A stretch of DNA of 20,562 nt from JANXSS01 sp043729515 (GCA_043729515.1 JAYTLK010000078.1:1-20562); one strand, 5' to 3'. Shown: positions 7,401 through 14,382, counted from the stretch's first letter. The notes: a model not told the origin generated them from the sequence alone. Numbers and translations are program-made.

Positions 7401-10196
7401 GCTGTAGAACGCCTCGTGGGGTAGGAACGACAGGGTCAGTAATGCATGAGCCAGGTGCCGGCCGCCGGTACGCAGCGCGGCGCGAAAATGCTGGCGAAGC
7501 AGCACGTCGTCCGACTTGCGGGCAAAGTCGAGCAGCGATGCAGTCACGGCGGTGAACAGCACTACGGCCGCCAGGACCGCCGTCCATAGGCCCGGCTCCC
7601 TCAGCTGGAACCAGCCGGCGATCATCAGCGTAACCAGGACAGCAGGCACGCCACTGCGGCGCAGGTTGTCGAAGAGCTTCCAGCGCGACAGGCCCGACAG
7701 GGGATTGCGAATGCGCGAAGACCAACCGCCGCGGCGCGTCGCGGCGGCCAGCATTCCAGTCGGTGCACCGGCCGGCACGCTCGGCAGCAGCCAGGATGCG
7801 AGCTGCCAGTCGCCGCGAATCCAGCGGTGGCGTCGCGCCACGTCTGCTTGGTAGCGGGCCGGGTATTGTTCGAACAGCAGCACATCCGACATCAGGCCGG
7901 CACGGGCATAACAGCCTTCAATCAGGTCGTGCGAGAGGACGCGGTTTTCCGGGAAACGGCCGGCAAACACTTGTTCGAACGCATCCACGTCGTAGATGCC
8001 CTTGCCGACAAATGACCCTTCGCCGAAAACATCCTGATAGACATCCGAGACGGCTCGGGTGTATGGGTCGATGCCGGCCTCGCCGCTGCACAGCAGTTCG
8101 TACCACGACGCATCGACAGCCGGCAAGCTGATGGCCACGCGTGGCTGCAGGATGCCGTAGCCGTGGGTGATGCGTCGCGCCGCTGGATCGAACACCGGAT
8201 GGTTCAGCGGATGCGCCATGGCGGCCACGAACTGACGCGCCGCTTCGCGTGGTAATTGGGTATCGGAATCAAGCGTGATGACGTATTTCACATCCTGCAG
8301 GCGGCTTGTGTCACCGATGATCAGTGAAAACGGCGCCGTCTCACCGCCGCGCAGCAGGCCGTTGAGGTCGGCCAGCTTGCCGCGCTTGCGTTCGTAGCCC
8401 ATCCAGGTTTTTTCAACCGGGTTCCAATGGCGCGGGCGATGCAGCAACAAGAAGGGTCCGTCATTGACCTCTTGATAGGCGTGGTTGAGCTGCTCGAAGG
8501 TGATCCGTGCATGGGCCAGCAGTGCGCCGTCGGTGCCGATGGTCTCGGTGGCGGCGTCCGCAAAATCAGTCAGCAGGCAAAACTGCAGCTGAGCGTCGCG
8601 GTTGGCCAAGAAGCGCACTTCCAGCGCCTCGGCCAACTGATCGACTGCAGCGATGCTCGTCAGCAGGGTCGGTACCACTACCAGGGTTGGATACTGCGGC
8701 GGGATGCCCTCTGTAAAATTCATGCGCGCCAGCGGACGCGGCGACGCCGTTAATGTCAGAACCCAGTTCACCAGCCCCAGGCCGAAATGGCTGCCTGCGA
8801 CCAGCATCGGTAGCGCCAGTACGGCCAGTAGCCAGGCCGGCATGCCCTGCTGCCAGCCAATCACGCCCAGCACCACCGCCGTCACCAGCGACACCAGGAA
8901 AATTCCGCCTAGGTACAGGCGCAACGGTGTGCGACGCGCGGCACTGTTTAGCGCGTACAAGGGCGACAGGTGCGCCTTAGCGACCTGCTCTAGCTGCGGT
9001 AGGCCATCGTCGATCAGGTAGTATCCGACGTGGGCGCGGCGGTTGCCCTTGCCATGAATCCCGGCGGCGGTCTGGGCCAACGCGATGGCGTGCCGTGCAA
9101 TCTCGTTTTCCTGCAAGCGCGACCGCTTGGCGATTTTTTCGATGACGTGGCGGTAATGGTCGCGGGTGGCGAAATCCATCTGTGCGTACACCTGCCCGAC
9201 ATCCTCTCGCAGGGTCGTCTCGACAACGCTCATCGTTTCGACAAATTCGCGCCAATCCACCGAACCGAGCGAGCGCAGGCTGCCGATGCTGTTTGATACC
9301 GACACTTGGTCTGCGGCCTGCTGCTGCCCTTCCTGCTGCACCAGCTGTTCGATGGAGCCGCCCGATTCCGCCAGGCGTTGCGAGATCCAGGTCAAAGGGA
9401 GCGTCAGCGCCAGACTCTGGCCGCGCAGCCGACGCGCGAGCTCGGCGACGAAGGCAGAGTCGAGCGGCGGGTCAGAGCGGGCCATGTCGGCCACCGTCAT
9501 GATAAGGCTGCTCGGATCCTTCTCCGCGATCGTCGTCATCTGGTCAACCCAGGTGTCGGCCAGATTACGGCTGTCACGGCTGGCCGAAAGGCGAGCCGCG
9601 ACGCGGCGCAGGTTCTCGATCAGCGCGAGGCGCAACATGATCGGAATAGCCCACAGTTCGCCCAGGCGCAGCGGTGTGACATGCTGGTAAGCAGCAATGA
9701 AACGACGCAGGCTTTCCGGATCGACCCGGCCGTCGCCATGGGAGATCGTTTCCAGCGCGATGTCATAGACGCGAGGCTGGCCTGCCGACGGCCCCATCGA
9801 CAGGCGCGGCAATTCCTTGCTATATCCCTTGGGCAGGTGCCGCTTGGCTGTGCGGATCTGTTCTTCGATCAGGTAAAAGTTATCGAGCAGCCATTCTGCC
9901 GCCGGCGTGAGCTGCCGTTCCTGCTGCACGGCACTGGTCAACACCGAGCAGGCTTCAAGCAGGACTATTTCGTTGTTCGCCAGGCGCGCCAGAAGTCGGT
10001 CGCGTACCTTGCCCTCCCCGACGACGTGGGCCTGCGCCAGGCTGCGCCCGTGCTGTTCCATCTGCACTGTGCTGAATAATTCGGCGCGCAATGGCTGCTC
10101 GTCGAGGCCGTCGAGCGTCGCGTTCTGCGCAAGCGGGCGCTTACGGCTGAACGGAAGGTCGATAAATCCATTACGGAGAGATTTCAAATCGGGCAT
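1437..10196 (-). CDS. ndvB: Cyclic beta-1,2-glucan synthase (NdvB/ChvB/Cgs type)
   Basis: This is a giant inner-membrane enzyme of 2919 residues, matching the usual 2800-2900 of the family. The family makes cyclic beta-1,2-glucans from UDP-glucose for the periplasm (osmoadaptation, host interaction). In order: a helical N-terminal region; membrane helices at about 430-485; a GT84 glucosyltransferase domain from about 505 with LDSDTQ (DxD-like, about 643) and RHRWIRGDWQ (about 792); more membrane helices at about 860-1000; a glycoamylase-like cyclisation domain (about 1075-1560; WGISESGFNTFD, HHQGMG); then two GH94-type modules. The second module carries GGAFGFRDQLQD (about 2455) and SCDWNDGMD (about 2590), the phosphorylase acid-catalyst region that sets chain length. 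The ATG at 10196 is preferred over an upstream TTG at 10223 because GAAAGGA lies just before it. The frame is intact throughout. No ndvA exporter is in view. Confidence 0.95.
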   Translation of the reverse strand: MPDLKSLRNGFIDLPFSRKRPLAQNATLDGLDEQPLRAELFSTVQMEQHGRSLAQAHVVGEGKVRDRLLARLANNEIVLLEACSVLTSAVQQERQLTPAAEWLLDNFYLIEEQIRTAKRHLPKGYSKELPRLSMGPSAGQPRVYDIALETISHGDGRVDPESLRRFIAAYQHVTPLRLGELWAIPIMLRLALIENLRRVAARLSASRDSRNLADTWVDQMTTIAEKDPSSLIMTVADMARSDPPLDSAFVAELARRLRGQSLALTLPLTWISQRLAESGGSIEQLVQQEGQQQAADQVSVSNSIGSLRSLGSVDWREFVETMSVVETTLREDVGQVYAQMDFATRDHYRHVIEKIAKRSRLQENEIARHAIALAQTAAGIHGKGNRRAHVGYYLIDDGLPQLEQVAKAHLSPLYALNSAARRTPLRLYLGGIFLVSLVTAVVLGVIGWQQGMPAWLLAVLALPMLVAGSHFGLGLVNWVLTLTASPRPLARMNFTEGIPPQYPTLVVVPTLLTSIAAVDQLAEALEVRFLANRDAQLQFCLLTDFADAATETIGTDGALLAHARITFEQLNHAYQEVNDGPFLLLHRPRHWNPVEKTWMGYERKRGKLADLNGLLRGGETAPFSLIIGDTSRLQDVKYVITLDSDTQLPREAARQFVAAMAHPLNHPVFDPAARRITHGYGILQPRVAISLPAVDASWYELLCSGEAGIDPYTRAVSDVYQDVFGEGSFVGKGIYDVDAFEQVFAGRFPENRVLSHDLIEGCYARAGLMSDVLLFEQYPARYQADVARRHRWIRGDWQLASWLLPSVPAGAPTGMLAAATRRGGWSSRIRNPLSGLSRWKLFDNLRRSGVPAVLVTLMIAGWFQLREPGLWTAVLAAVVLFTAVTASLLDFARKSDDVLLRQHFRAALRTGGRHLAHALLTLSFLPHEAFYSMDAIVRTNWRLMVSHRRLLEWKASSQTSREGSDGLAGELRAMWFSPVLALAIAGALYAVHPHALDSALPLLLLWLVAPLTSWRISQPVVPKVSTVAPSQLAYLHRLSRKTWGFFETYVGPEDNWLPPDNVQEQPVAVIARRTSPTNIGLSLLATLAAYDFGYIPAGQLLERIGNTLRTMAALERHQGHFYNWYDTQYLKPLLPIYISTVDSGNLGAHLLTLRPGLLDLVTAPIVPLRLWQGIADTLHVLLEQDAASGSLRSGVPATLVQFKSFLDAAIERPPTTLPTVMGVLLQLTQQAQAFVSTLTLVPETPHNWWARALARQCMEAQQELIYLAPWLAQPTEAVGASIVLDGIPTLQQLARTPLATAGTSPALVQMLQDTASRAVERIKLIEQLVLQTGDFARMEYGFLYDPATHLMAIGYNLSERRRDVSYYDLLASEARLGSFVAIAQGQIPQDNWFALGRQLTVAGGDPILLSWSGSMFEYLMPLLVMPNFPNTLLDQTYKSSVQRQIEYGAQRNVPWGISESGFNTFDASLNYQYRAFGVPGLGLKRGLGDDLVVAPYASMMALMVAPDAACNNLMRLTEEGFEGRFGMYEAIDYTAKRLPRGQSFALIRSFMVHHQGMGFLALAYLLLDQPMQKRFEADPLLRSAMLLLQERIPKPTAAYANTSELADIRSVASEAEMPMQVISRADARTPEIQLLSNGRYHVMVTSAGGGYSRWRDLAISRWREDSTRDHWGAFTYVRDLADGGFWSTAFQPTLVQPKHYEVIFSEGRAEFRRTDREIEMHTEIVVSPEDDIELRRTRVTNRSRVRRTIDLTSYTEVVLAPAPADDAHPAFSNLFVQTELLHDQPAILCTRRPRSLHEKTPWMFHLMALHGAQAEAVSFETDRMQFLGRGNTARTPQAMQQVALSGSAGSVLDPVASIRQRFTLEPEQSVVIDIVTGAAESREASVGLVQKFHDRHLADRVFELAWTHSQVVLRQLNANESDAQLYTRLANSIIYANPLLRADASVLVKNHRGQSGLWSYAISGDLPIVLLQIRDSIHIDLVRQMVQAHAYWRLKGLAVDLVIWNEDHAGYRQVLQEQIMGLIASGNDTQAMDRPGGVFVRLAEQVAIEDRILLQSVARVIVSDAHGTLAEQINRRGAIEAKVPPLVPTRTGTSALKTSARLSARDLVLTNEFGGFSPDMREYVITTSAGKRTPAPWCNVLANANFGTVISESGQSYTWGENAHEFRLTPWNNDPVSDTGGEAFYLRDEESGRFWSPTPLPRCGQGSYVARHGFGYSVFEHTEDGITSELWVYVALDASIKFSVLKIRNDSAAVRRLSATGYVEWVLGDLRPKTGMHVITEADPVTGALFAKNAYNTEFPERIAFFYVDSTKATTVTGDRAEFIGRNGSLENPAALGRTRLSGRLGAGLDPCAAVQVPFDLAEGQTREVVFILGMAGRRSADVSCLIQRFRGPSAARIALDEVRAYWEDTLGTVRIDTPDPAVNAMTNGWLMYQTIACRLWARSGYYQSGGAFGFRDQLQDVMAMVHAKPQLVRDHLLLCAAHQFEQGDVQHWWHPPSDRGVRTHCSDDYLWLPLAVHRYVTTTGDTGVLDEMAHYLTGREVRQDEDSYYDLPTRSNLSGTLYEHSVRAIERGLRFGVHGLPLIGSCDWNDGMDKVGEHGKGESVWLAFFMYDVLTRFAAVARLHGDDPFALRCTTVAATLQANIEANGWDGGWYRRAYFDDGTPLGSSTNPECQIDSISQSWAVLSGAGDPQRTAAAMRAVDQRLVRRDHALIQLLDPPFDKSDLNPGYIRGYVPGVRENGGQYTHAAVWTAMAFARLGDSERAWELLHMINPVNHGRTAADVATYKVEPYVIAADVYGVSPHIGRGGWTWYTGSSGWTYRLILESLIGLSLAVDRLTFTPCLPVAWPEVSLTYRFRGTRYHITIVQSAGIVRDDTATARQPGLPRGQSITVDGIAIDGIEVPLVDDGIDHAVRISMM

Positions 10197-10200
10197 CGCT

Positions 10201-10207
10201 TCCTTTC
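10201..10207 (-). promoter_or_regulatory. Ribosome binding site deciding the ndvB start
   Basis: On the minus strand GAAAGGA lies four bases before the ATG at 10196. The longest open frame begins nine codons earlier with a TTG at 10223 that has no Shine-Dalgarno sequence and would place this motif inside the coding region. The motif therefore supports the shorter protein beginning MPDLKSLRNG. Confidence 0.7.
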
Positions 10208-10368
10208 GTTGCGAGGTCTTCAAGTCTTGCGAGTCTAGTTTCGCTCAATAAATGCTGTGATGCGTTAGCACTCTTATGGGGCGGGTTTTCGGCCCGAGCA
10301 ACAGGGATCAATGACGACTTCTGTTCATCGCTGCAGACGGAAAAGAGCACACCGCAAAGTGCTTTCTT

Positions 10369-10545
10369 TCAGACTGGGCCGACCTCGCCCACGCTCATCG
10401 TAATAGGCCCGGTTCCAGTCATGGTGACGCTCCCGTAAAAACGAGAGGCCAGCATGACCTAGTTGCCCAGAAACGCGATTTACACCCATAAATGCGACAT
10501 TTCTATTTGGGGGAAACCGGACATTACTATTTGGGGCTAACAAAA
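10369..10545 (-). mobile_element. Insertion-sequence end remnant (IS21- or ISNCY-like)
   Basis: Read on the minus strand, this begins with two copies of CCCCAAATAGxAATGTC, a repeated terminal motif of the kind carried by IS21-like elements at their ends. A short frame follows from an ATG at 10422: MTGTGPITMSVGEVGPV, then stop at 10369. The ITMSVGE piece recalls the first residues of some IS21/ISNCY-type transposases, but nothing downstream continues the gene. The longer open frame through the block (72 residues) shows no transposase motifs. I read it as one end of an insertion sequence whose body was deleted. The repeats are seen directly; the family is uncertain. Confidence 0.5.
10496..10536. 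repeat. Two near-identical 17-bp repeats spaced 24 bp apart
   Basis: GACATTTCTATTTGGGG at 10496-10512 and GACATTACTATTTGGGG at 10520-10536 differ at one base. They lie in direct orientation with a 24-bp period. Multiple short direct repeats at the tips are typical transposase-binding sites of IS21-like elements, which is the main reason for the IS relic call here. Confidence 0.8.
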
Positions 10546-10547
10546 AT

Positions 10548-10575
10548 TTGACGCGTAATATATTTTATGTAAAAT
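10548..10575 (+). promoter_or_regulatory. Sigma-70-like promoter pointing into the 3' end of the lplT-plsC gene
   Basis: TTGACG (10548-10553), a 16-base spacer and TAAAAT (10570-10575) match the consensus at five of six positions in each box. They lie in an AT-rich patch that stands out from the GC-rich surroundings. Transcription would begin near 10582 and run antisense to the lplT-plsC gene, whose stop is at 10619. It lies just outside the IS relic, as outward promoters of insertion sequences often do. Activity is inferred only from the match. Confidence 0.42.
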
Positions 10576-10618
10576 CTCTGCTCGCCTGCACCAGATTTCG
10601 CCCGCCGGTTCCATAAAT

Positions 10619-12595
10619 TCACCAGCGCACTGTCTTGCTTAACGCCGTCACTCGCGCCTCGAGCAATTCGACCGTCGCCTTCTCCGCTGCGAGCGGTGTA
10701 CCGATCTCCAGTCCTACCTGGTTGTGCAGACCGCGCCGAAACGGCCGCACCATTGCCACCGGCGTACCGGCGACCCGTTCGATCCTGCTGAAGAAGGATC
10801 CCCACAGTTGCGTGAGCGCCATCGGCACCACCGGCGGTGTGATGCCTTCTTCGCTGGCCGCAGCCAGGATTTTCATGACGCCGCCCTTGAATGGCTGCAA
10901 AGTTCCGTCACGCGTGATGCCGCCTTCCGGGAAGATCGCCAGCAGTTCACCTTCTCGCAATACCGCCAGGGCACGGGCCATGCCCTGCTCGTATGCCTGC
11001 AGATTCTCGCTGCGGCGTGCAACCGGAATCGCCCGCACCAGGCGAAACAGGATGCCCAACACTGGCAAACGGAAAATGCGGTGATCCATCATGAAGACGA
11101 CCGGCCGTGGACTGGCCGCCATGAGCAGCACCGCATCGATGAAGCTGACATGATTGCAGACCAGGATTGCCGGTCCGGCCTCGGGTATGTGCTGCGCACC
11201 ATGAATGCGAAAGCGGTACATGAAGGATGTCAGCAGCCATGACACGAAGCGCAGCAGATATTCCGGCACCAGCAGAAAAATATACGTCGCCACGACCGCA
11301 TTGGCCACGGCCAGGGCAAGAAACACCTGGGCGATGCCAAGCCCTGCCTTGAGCAATGCGCCGACAATGACGGAGCTGGCAATCAGGAACAGCGCATTGA
11401 GGATATTGTTGGCAGCGATGACGCGGGCGCGATGGGTCGGCTCGGTACGCAGCTGAATCAGGGCGTACATCGGCACGCTGTACAAGCCTGCGAAAAAACT
11501 TAATAACGCCAGATCGGCCATGATCCGCCAGTGCGCAGCGACGCTGATGAATGCCCCCAGGCGCAGCTGGGCCGACGGCGGCAAGCCACGGGTCGCAAAA
11601 TACAGGTCGAGCGCAAACACGCTCATGCCGATGGCCCCCAATGGCACCACGCCGATCTCGACATGACCGCGGCTGACGACTTCACACATCAGGGAGCCGG
11701 CCGCAATCCCGATCGAAAACACGGCGAGCAGCAACGACGCCACGTGGGCATCTCCATGCAGCACGTCTTTCGCAAAACTCGGAAACTGGCTCAGGAATAC
11801 CGCCCCAAAAAACCACATCCAGCTAATGCCCAGCAGCGAGCGAAACACCGCCGGGTTACGCCGTGCCATGGCCAGGTTACGCCAGGTTTCGGTGACCGGA
11901 TTCCAGTTGATGCGCAAGGCCGGGTCTGGTGCCGGCGCTGCAGGAATCGCTTGCGCTGCCAGCCGGCCAGCCAGCGCCAGAACGACGCAGGCCACTGCGA
12001 CCTGCAGCGGCCCGATGCCCGGCACTGCAATGAGGATGCCGCCGAGTACATTGCCGAGCAAGATGGCGACAAAGGTACCCATCTCCACCATGCCATTGCC
12101 ACCGGTTAGTTCGGCCGGCGACAGCACCTGCGGCAAATACGCAAATTTCACCGGTCCGAAAATTGTCGAATGCAGGCCCATCAGGAAGGTGCAAGCCAGC
12201 AGCACGCCGACCTGCCCTGCCATGAAGCCGTAACCAGCGCCCAGCATGATGACGATTTCGAGGTTCTTGACCCAGCGAATGATGACGGTCTTGTCGAATT
12301 TGTCCGTGATCTGACCGCTGGTGGCAGAAAACAGCAGGTACGGCAAGATGAACAAGGCGCCGATCACGAGGCCGGCGAGCGCCGGCGGCATCCATTCGAC
12401 CTGCAGTTGATACGTGACGAGGACGGTGAAGGCAAATTTGAAGACGTTGTCGTTACCTGCGCCAAGGAACTGGGTCCAGAAAAACGGCGCGAATCGGCGT
12501 TGCGCGAGGAGCGCGAACTGGTTCGCATGGGCGGGCGAAGCGTGCGGGGAGGCCGGGTCTGCCTGGTCGGCGGCGTCTGGTCGATTCGGCGTCAT
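10619..12595 (-). CDS. MFS lysophospholipid transporter fused to 1-acylglycerol-phosphate acyltransferase (LplT-PlsC type)
   Basis: A 658-residue membrane protein with two domains. Residues about 30-430 form a 12-helix MFS transporter of the LplT type (FWTQFLGAGNDNVFKFA near the start, then GQITDKFDKT). Residues about 435-640 form a PlsC/LPLAT acyltransferase with the catalytic HX4D block NHVSFID (about 481) and the acceptor-binding block FPEGGITRDG (about 555). In enterobacteria LplT flips lysophospholipid inward and Aas re-acylates it. Here transport and acyltransferase are fused, and the acyl-ACP synthetase domain that often follows in longer fusions is absent, the protein ending soon after the PlsC fold. 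The likely role is inner-membrane phospholipid repair. AGGAG precedes the ATG by seven bases. The gene is divergent from mtnN across 230 bp. Confidence 0.9.
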   Translation of the reverse strand: MTPNRPDAADQADPASPHASPAHANQFALLAQRRFAPFFWTQFLGAGNDNVFKFAFTVLVTYQLQVEWMPPALAGLVIGALFILPYLLFSATSGQITDKFDKTVIIRWVKNLEIVIMLGAGYGFMAGQVGVLLACTFLMGLHSTIFGPVKFAYLPQVLSPAELTGGNGMVEMGTFVAILLGNVLGGILIAVPGIGPLQVAVACVVLALAGRLAAQAIPAAPAPDPALRINWNPVTETWRNLAMARRNPAVFRSLLGISWMWFFGAVFLSQFPSFAKDVLHGDAHVASLLLAVFSIGIAAGSLMCEVVSRGHVEIGVVPLGAIGMSVFALDLYFATRGLPPSAQLRLGAFISVAAHWRIMADLALLSFFAGLYSVPMYALIQLRTEPTHRARVIAANNILNALFLIASSVIVGALLKAGLGIAQVFLALAVANAVVATYIFLLVPEYLLRFVSWLLTSFMYRFRIHGAQHIPEAGPAILVCNHVSFIDAVLLMAASPRPVVFMMDHRIFRLPVLGILFRLVRAIPVARRSENLQAYEQGMARALAVLREGELLAIFPEGGITRDGTLQPFKGGVMKILAAASEEGITPPVVPMALTQLWGSFFSRIERVAGTPVAMVRPFRRGLHNQVGLEIGTPLAAEKATVELLEARVTALSKTVRW

Positions 12596-12825
12596 GTGGC
12601 GGCTCCTGTTCTCGCCGGAATGATAAATGGAAATGCGAGAAGATGGTTTGTGGCTGCGTCACGACCGGTCGCACTGATATCGCCAAAAGATGATTCGGCG
12701 GCGCAATGTAAAGCAGCTGCGTGGTTGCACTTTCCGGCAAGGGACCGCGCCCCACGTCCGCATGGGGAAGCGCGCCGACGCGGTACACTGCCCTTCCCGC
12801 CCATTTGTCCGCCTAACGAAGAGCC

Positions 12826-13680
12826 ATGCCACTGACCGGAATCATCGGCGCCATGCACGAGGAAGTCGCGCACCTGATCGCCGACATGCAATCGCAGCCC
12901 GGCCACGCCTGCGTCCGAATCGGCATGCGCGACTATTACCTGGGAACGATCGAGCACCAATCCTGCGTGGTGGTTCTGGCCCGGTTGGGCAAGGTGGCGG
13001 CGGCTGTCACGGCGACCACCCTGATCGGCAAATTCGGTGTCGATCAGATCATCTTCACAGGCCTGGCCGGTGGTCTGGCAGCGCAAGTCAAGGTCGGCGA
13101 TGTAGTGATCGGCACGCGCCTGGTGCAACACGACATGGATGCCCGGCCTTTATTTGCGCGCCATGAAGTGCCGCTGCTGGGAACGACCGCGTTCGAGGCA
13201 AATGCCACGCTGTGCGCCGAACTTGAACATGCTGCGACAACCTTTTTCAAGGCCGGCCTGCAGGATCGGGTGCCTGCGGACACGCTCGCAGGGTACGGCA
13301 TCGCGACGCCAGCCCTGCATTGCGGCCTGATCTTGAGCGGCGACCAGTTCATCGGTCATCCAGCCCAATCGGACGCCCTGCGCCAGTGTTTTCCGGGGGC
13401 GCTGGCCGTCGAGATGGAAGGCGCGGCAGTGGCGCAGGTTTGCCATGAACACGGTGTGCCACAGGCGGTGTTGCGCACGATCTCGGACCGCGCCGATGCC
13501 GATGCGCATGGCGACTTCGGTAGTTTCCTGGCCAGCATCGCAAGCCATTATTCCGACGGCATCCTGCGCGCGTTCTTCGCCGCGCGCCGTGAACGTACCG
13601 GGTCGACTGTCGGTGTTGCTTTCAGTGTGGCTACCGGCGGGCCAGTCTCAACTGCATTCGCTCGGCAAACCGATGGTTGA
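12826..13680 (+). CDS. mtnN: 5'-methylthioadenosine/S-adenosylhomocysteine nucleosidase
   Basis: This cytoplasmic enzyme cleaves adenine from MTA and SAH, feeding methionine salvage and AI-2/methyl-cycle metabolism. The start GIIGAMHEEV, the segment FTGLAGGLAAQVKVGDVVIG, the substrate block EMEGAAVAQVCHEHGVP (E196, M197, E198) and ISDRAD with D221 reproduce the E. coli MtnN pattern, where E12, E174 and D197 are catalytic. Residue E13 matches E12. At 284 residues it is longer than E. coli MtnN (232): there is extra sequence before the VSGD-like block (LSGDQFI), and about 30 residues follow the normal end (AFFAARRERTG...) that look unstructured. The ATG at 12826 has only a weak GAAGAG ribosome site. 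A Nudix gene follows on the same strand. Confidence 0.93.
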   Translation: MPLTGIIGAMHEEVAHLIADMQSQPGHACVRIGMRDYYLGTIEHQSCVVVLARLGKVAAAVTATTLIGKFGVDQIIFTGLAGGLAAQVKVGDVVIGTRLVQHDMDARPLFARHEVPLLGTTAFEANATLCAELEHAATTFFKAGLQDRVPADTLAGYGIATPALHCGLILSGDQFIGHPAQSDALRQCFPGALAVEMEGAAVAQVCHEHGVPQAVLRTISDRADADAHGDFGSFLASIASHYSDGILRAFFAARRERTGSTVGVAFSVATGGPVSTAFARQTDG

Positions 13681-13819
13681 GCGGCCGGGCAGCCTGCCAC
13701 GTGCAGTTACCTTGGCCGATATTGTCGCGACGCTGCGGGTGCAGGCGACGGTCTGGTCGATCAGCCTGACGATGATGATGATCGACGACGCTGCCATGCT
13801 GGCGTTTGTCTTTACCTGA
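13673..13819 (+). CDS. Possible small ORF overlapping the mtnN stop
   Basis: An ATG at 13673 overlaps the mtnN stop by eight bases in another frame and opens 48 codons, ending TGA at 13819, six bases before the Nudix start. The product (start MVERPGSLPRA, tail LTMMMIDDAAMLAFVFT) is mildly hydrophobic at its C-terminus and matches nothing I know. The overlap would allow translational coupling, and the frame fills the gap neatly, but there is no ribosome binding site. It could equally be noise. Confidence 0.2.
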   Translation: MVERPGSLPRAVTLADIVATLRVQATVWSISLTMMMIDDAAMLAFVFT

Positions 13820-13825
13820 ACGATC

Positions 13826-14248
13826 ATGACGACGTCGATTTCCTGTGGCACGCTGGTCATCAACCGCGACGGCGAGATCCTGCTGGCGCATGTCACCAAT
13901 ACCGATCACTGGGATATTCCGAAAGGCATGCAGGATCCTGGCGAGACGCCGCTGGAATCGGCACGGCGCGAGATGCGCGAGGAAACCGGACTGGTTTTCG
14001 ATGCTGCGCTGTTCGAGGATCTGGGCTGCTTCGATTACCGTCCGGACAAGAAATTGCATTTGTTCAAGCTGCAGGCGCCTGAATCATTCCACGGCCTGGG
14101 CCATCTGACGTGCGCAAGCATGTTCCCTCACCACCGCACCGGCAAACCGACGCCGGAAGTCGATGATTTTCAATGGGCCCGGCGCGACGAGATCGCCCGC
14201 TTGTGCTGGCCGCGCATGGCCAAACGCCTGCTGGCGCTGGAGTGGTAA
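13826..14248 (+). CDS. Nudix hydrolase
   Basis: A 140-residue single-domain Nudix protein. The Nudix box is complete at residues 34-56: G34, x5, E40, x7, then R48-E49-M50-R51-E52-E53-T54-G55-L56, which binds the metal and hydrolyses a nucleoside diphosphate linked to another moiety. DHWDIPKG just before the box and the C-terminal tryptophan-containing PEVDDFQW segment fit the MutT/Ap4A-like branch. The N-terminus MTTSISCGTLVINRDGEILL is the usual first strand pair. The exact substrate cannot be read from sequence. The gene lies 145 bp after mtnN on the same strand, so a shared nucleotide or nucleoside clean-up role is plausible but inferred. No strong ribosome site precedes the ATG. Confidence 0.9.
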   Translation: MTTSISCGTLVINRDGEILLAHVTNTDHWDIPKGMQDPGETPLESARREMREETGLVFDAALFEDLGCFDYRPDKKLHLFKLQAPESFHGLGHLTCASMFPHHRTGKPTPEVDDFQWARRDEIARLCWPRMAKRLLALEW

Positions 14249-14306
14249 CAGCGGAGAGCCGATCCGGCGCAGGGCAGCAGCCGCTGATGCGCAGGCTAGC
14301 AAGGGC

Positions 14307-14318
14307 TTTTCGCGAAAA
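14307..14318. repeat. Perfect 12-bp palindrome between Nudix and zinc-ribbon genes
   Basis: TTTTCGCGAAAA is an exact self-complementary sequence 65 bp before the zinc-ribbon start. It could be an operator for that gene; no regulator is assigned and a single palindrome of this size can occur by chance. Confidence 0.35.
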
Positions 14319-14382
14319 CGCACAGACATACCGCTGGCATCTGCGTCAAGCTCGGATTCTCCCATTGCCCAGAAAGCCGACC

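Noticed and set aside
9306..10079. 257-residue plus-strand frame inside ndvB
   Set aside because: It is the mirror of a GC-rich coding frame; the minus strand carries clear NdvB sequence here.
1437..10196. Suspected frameshift or split gene because of the 8.8 kb length
   Set aside because: The length is normal for cyclic beta-1,2-glucan synthases and all domains are in one uninterrupted frame.
14173..14382. 70-residue upstream extension of the zinc-ribbon protein
   Set aside because: It overlaps the Nudix 3' end in another frame and looks like an antisense/out-of-frame artefact.
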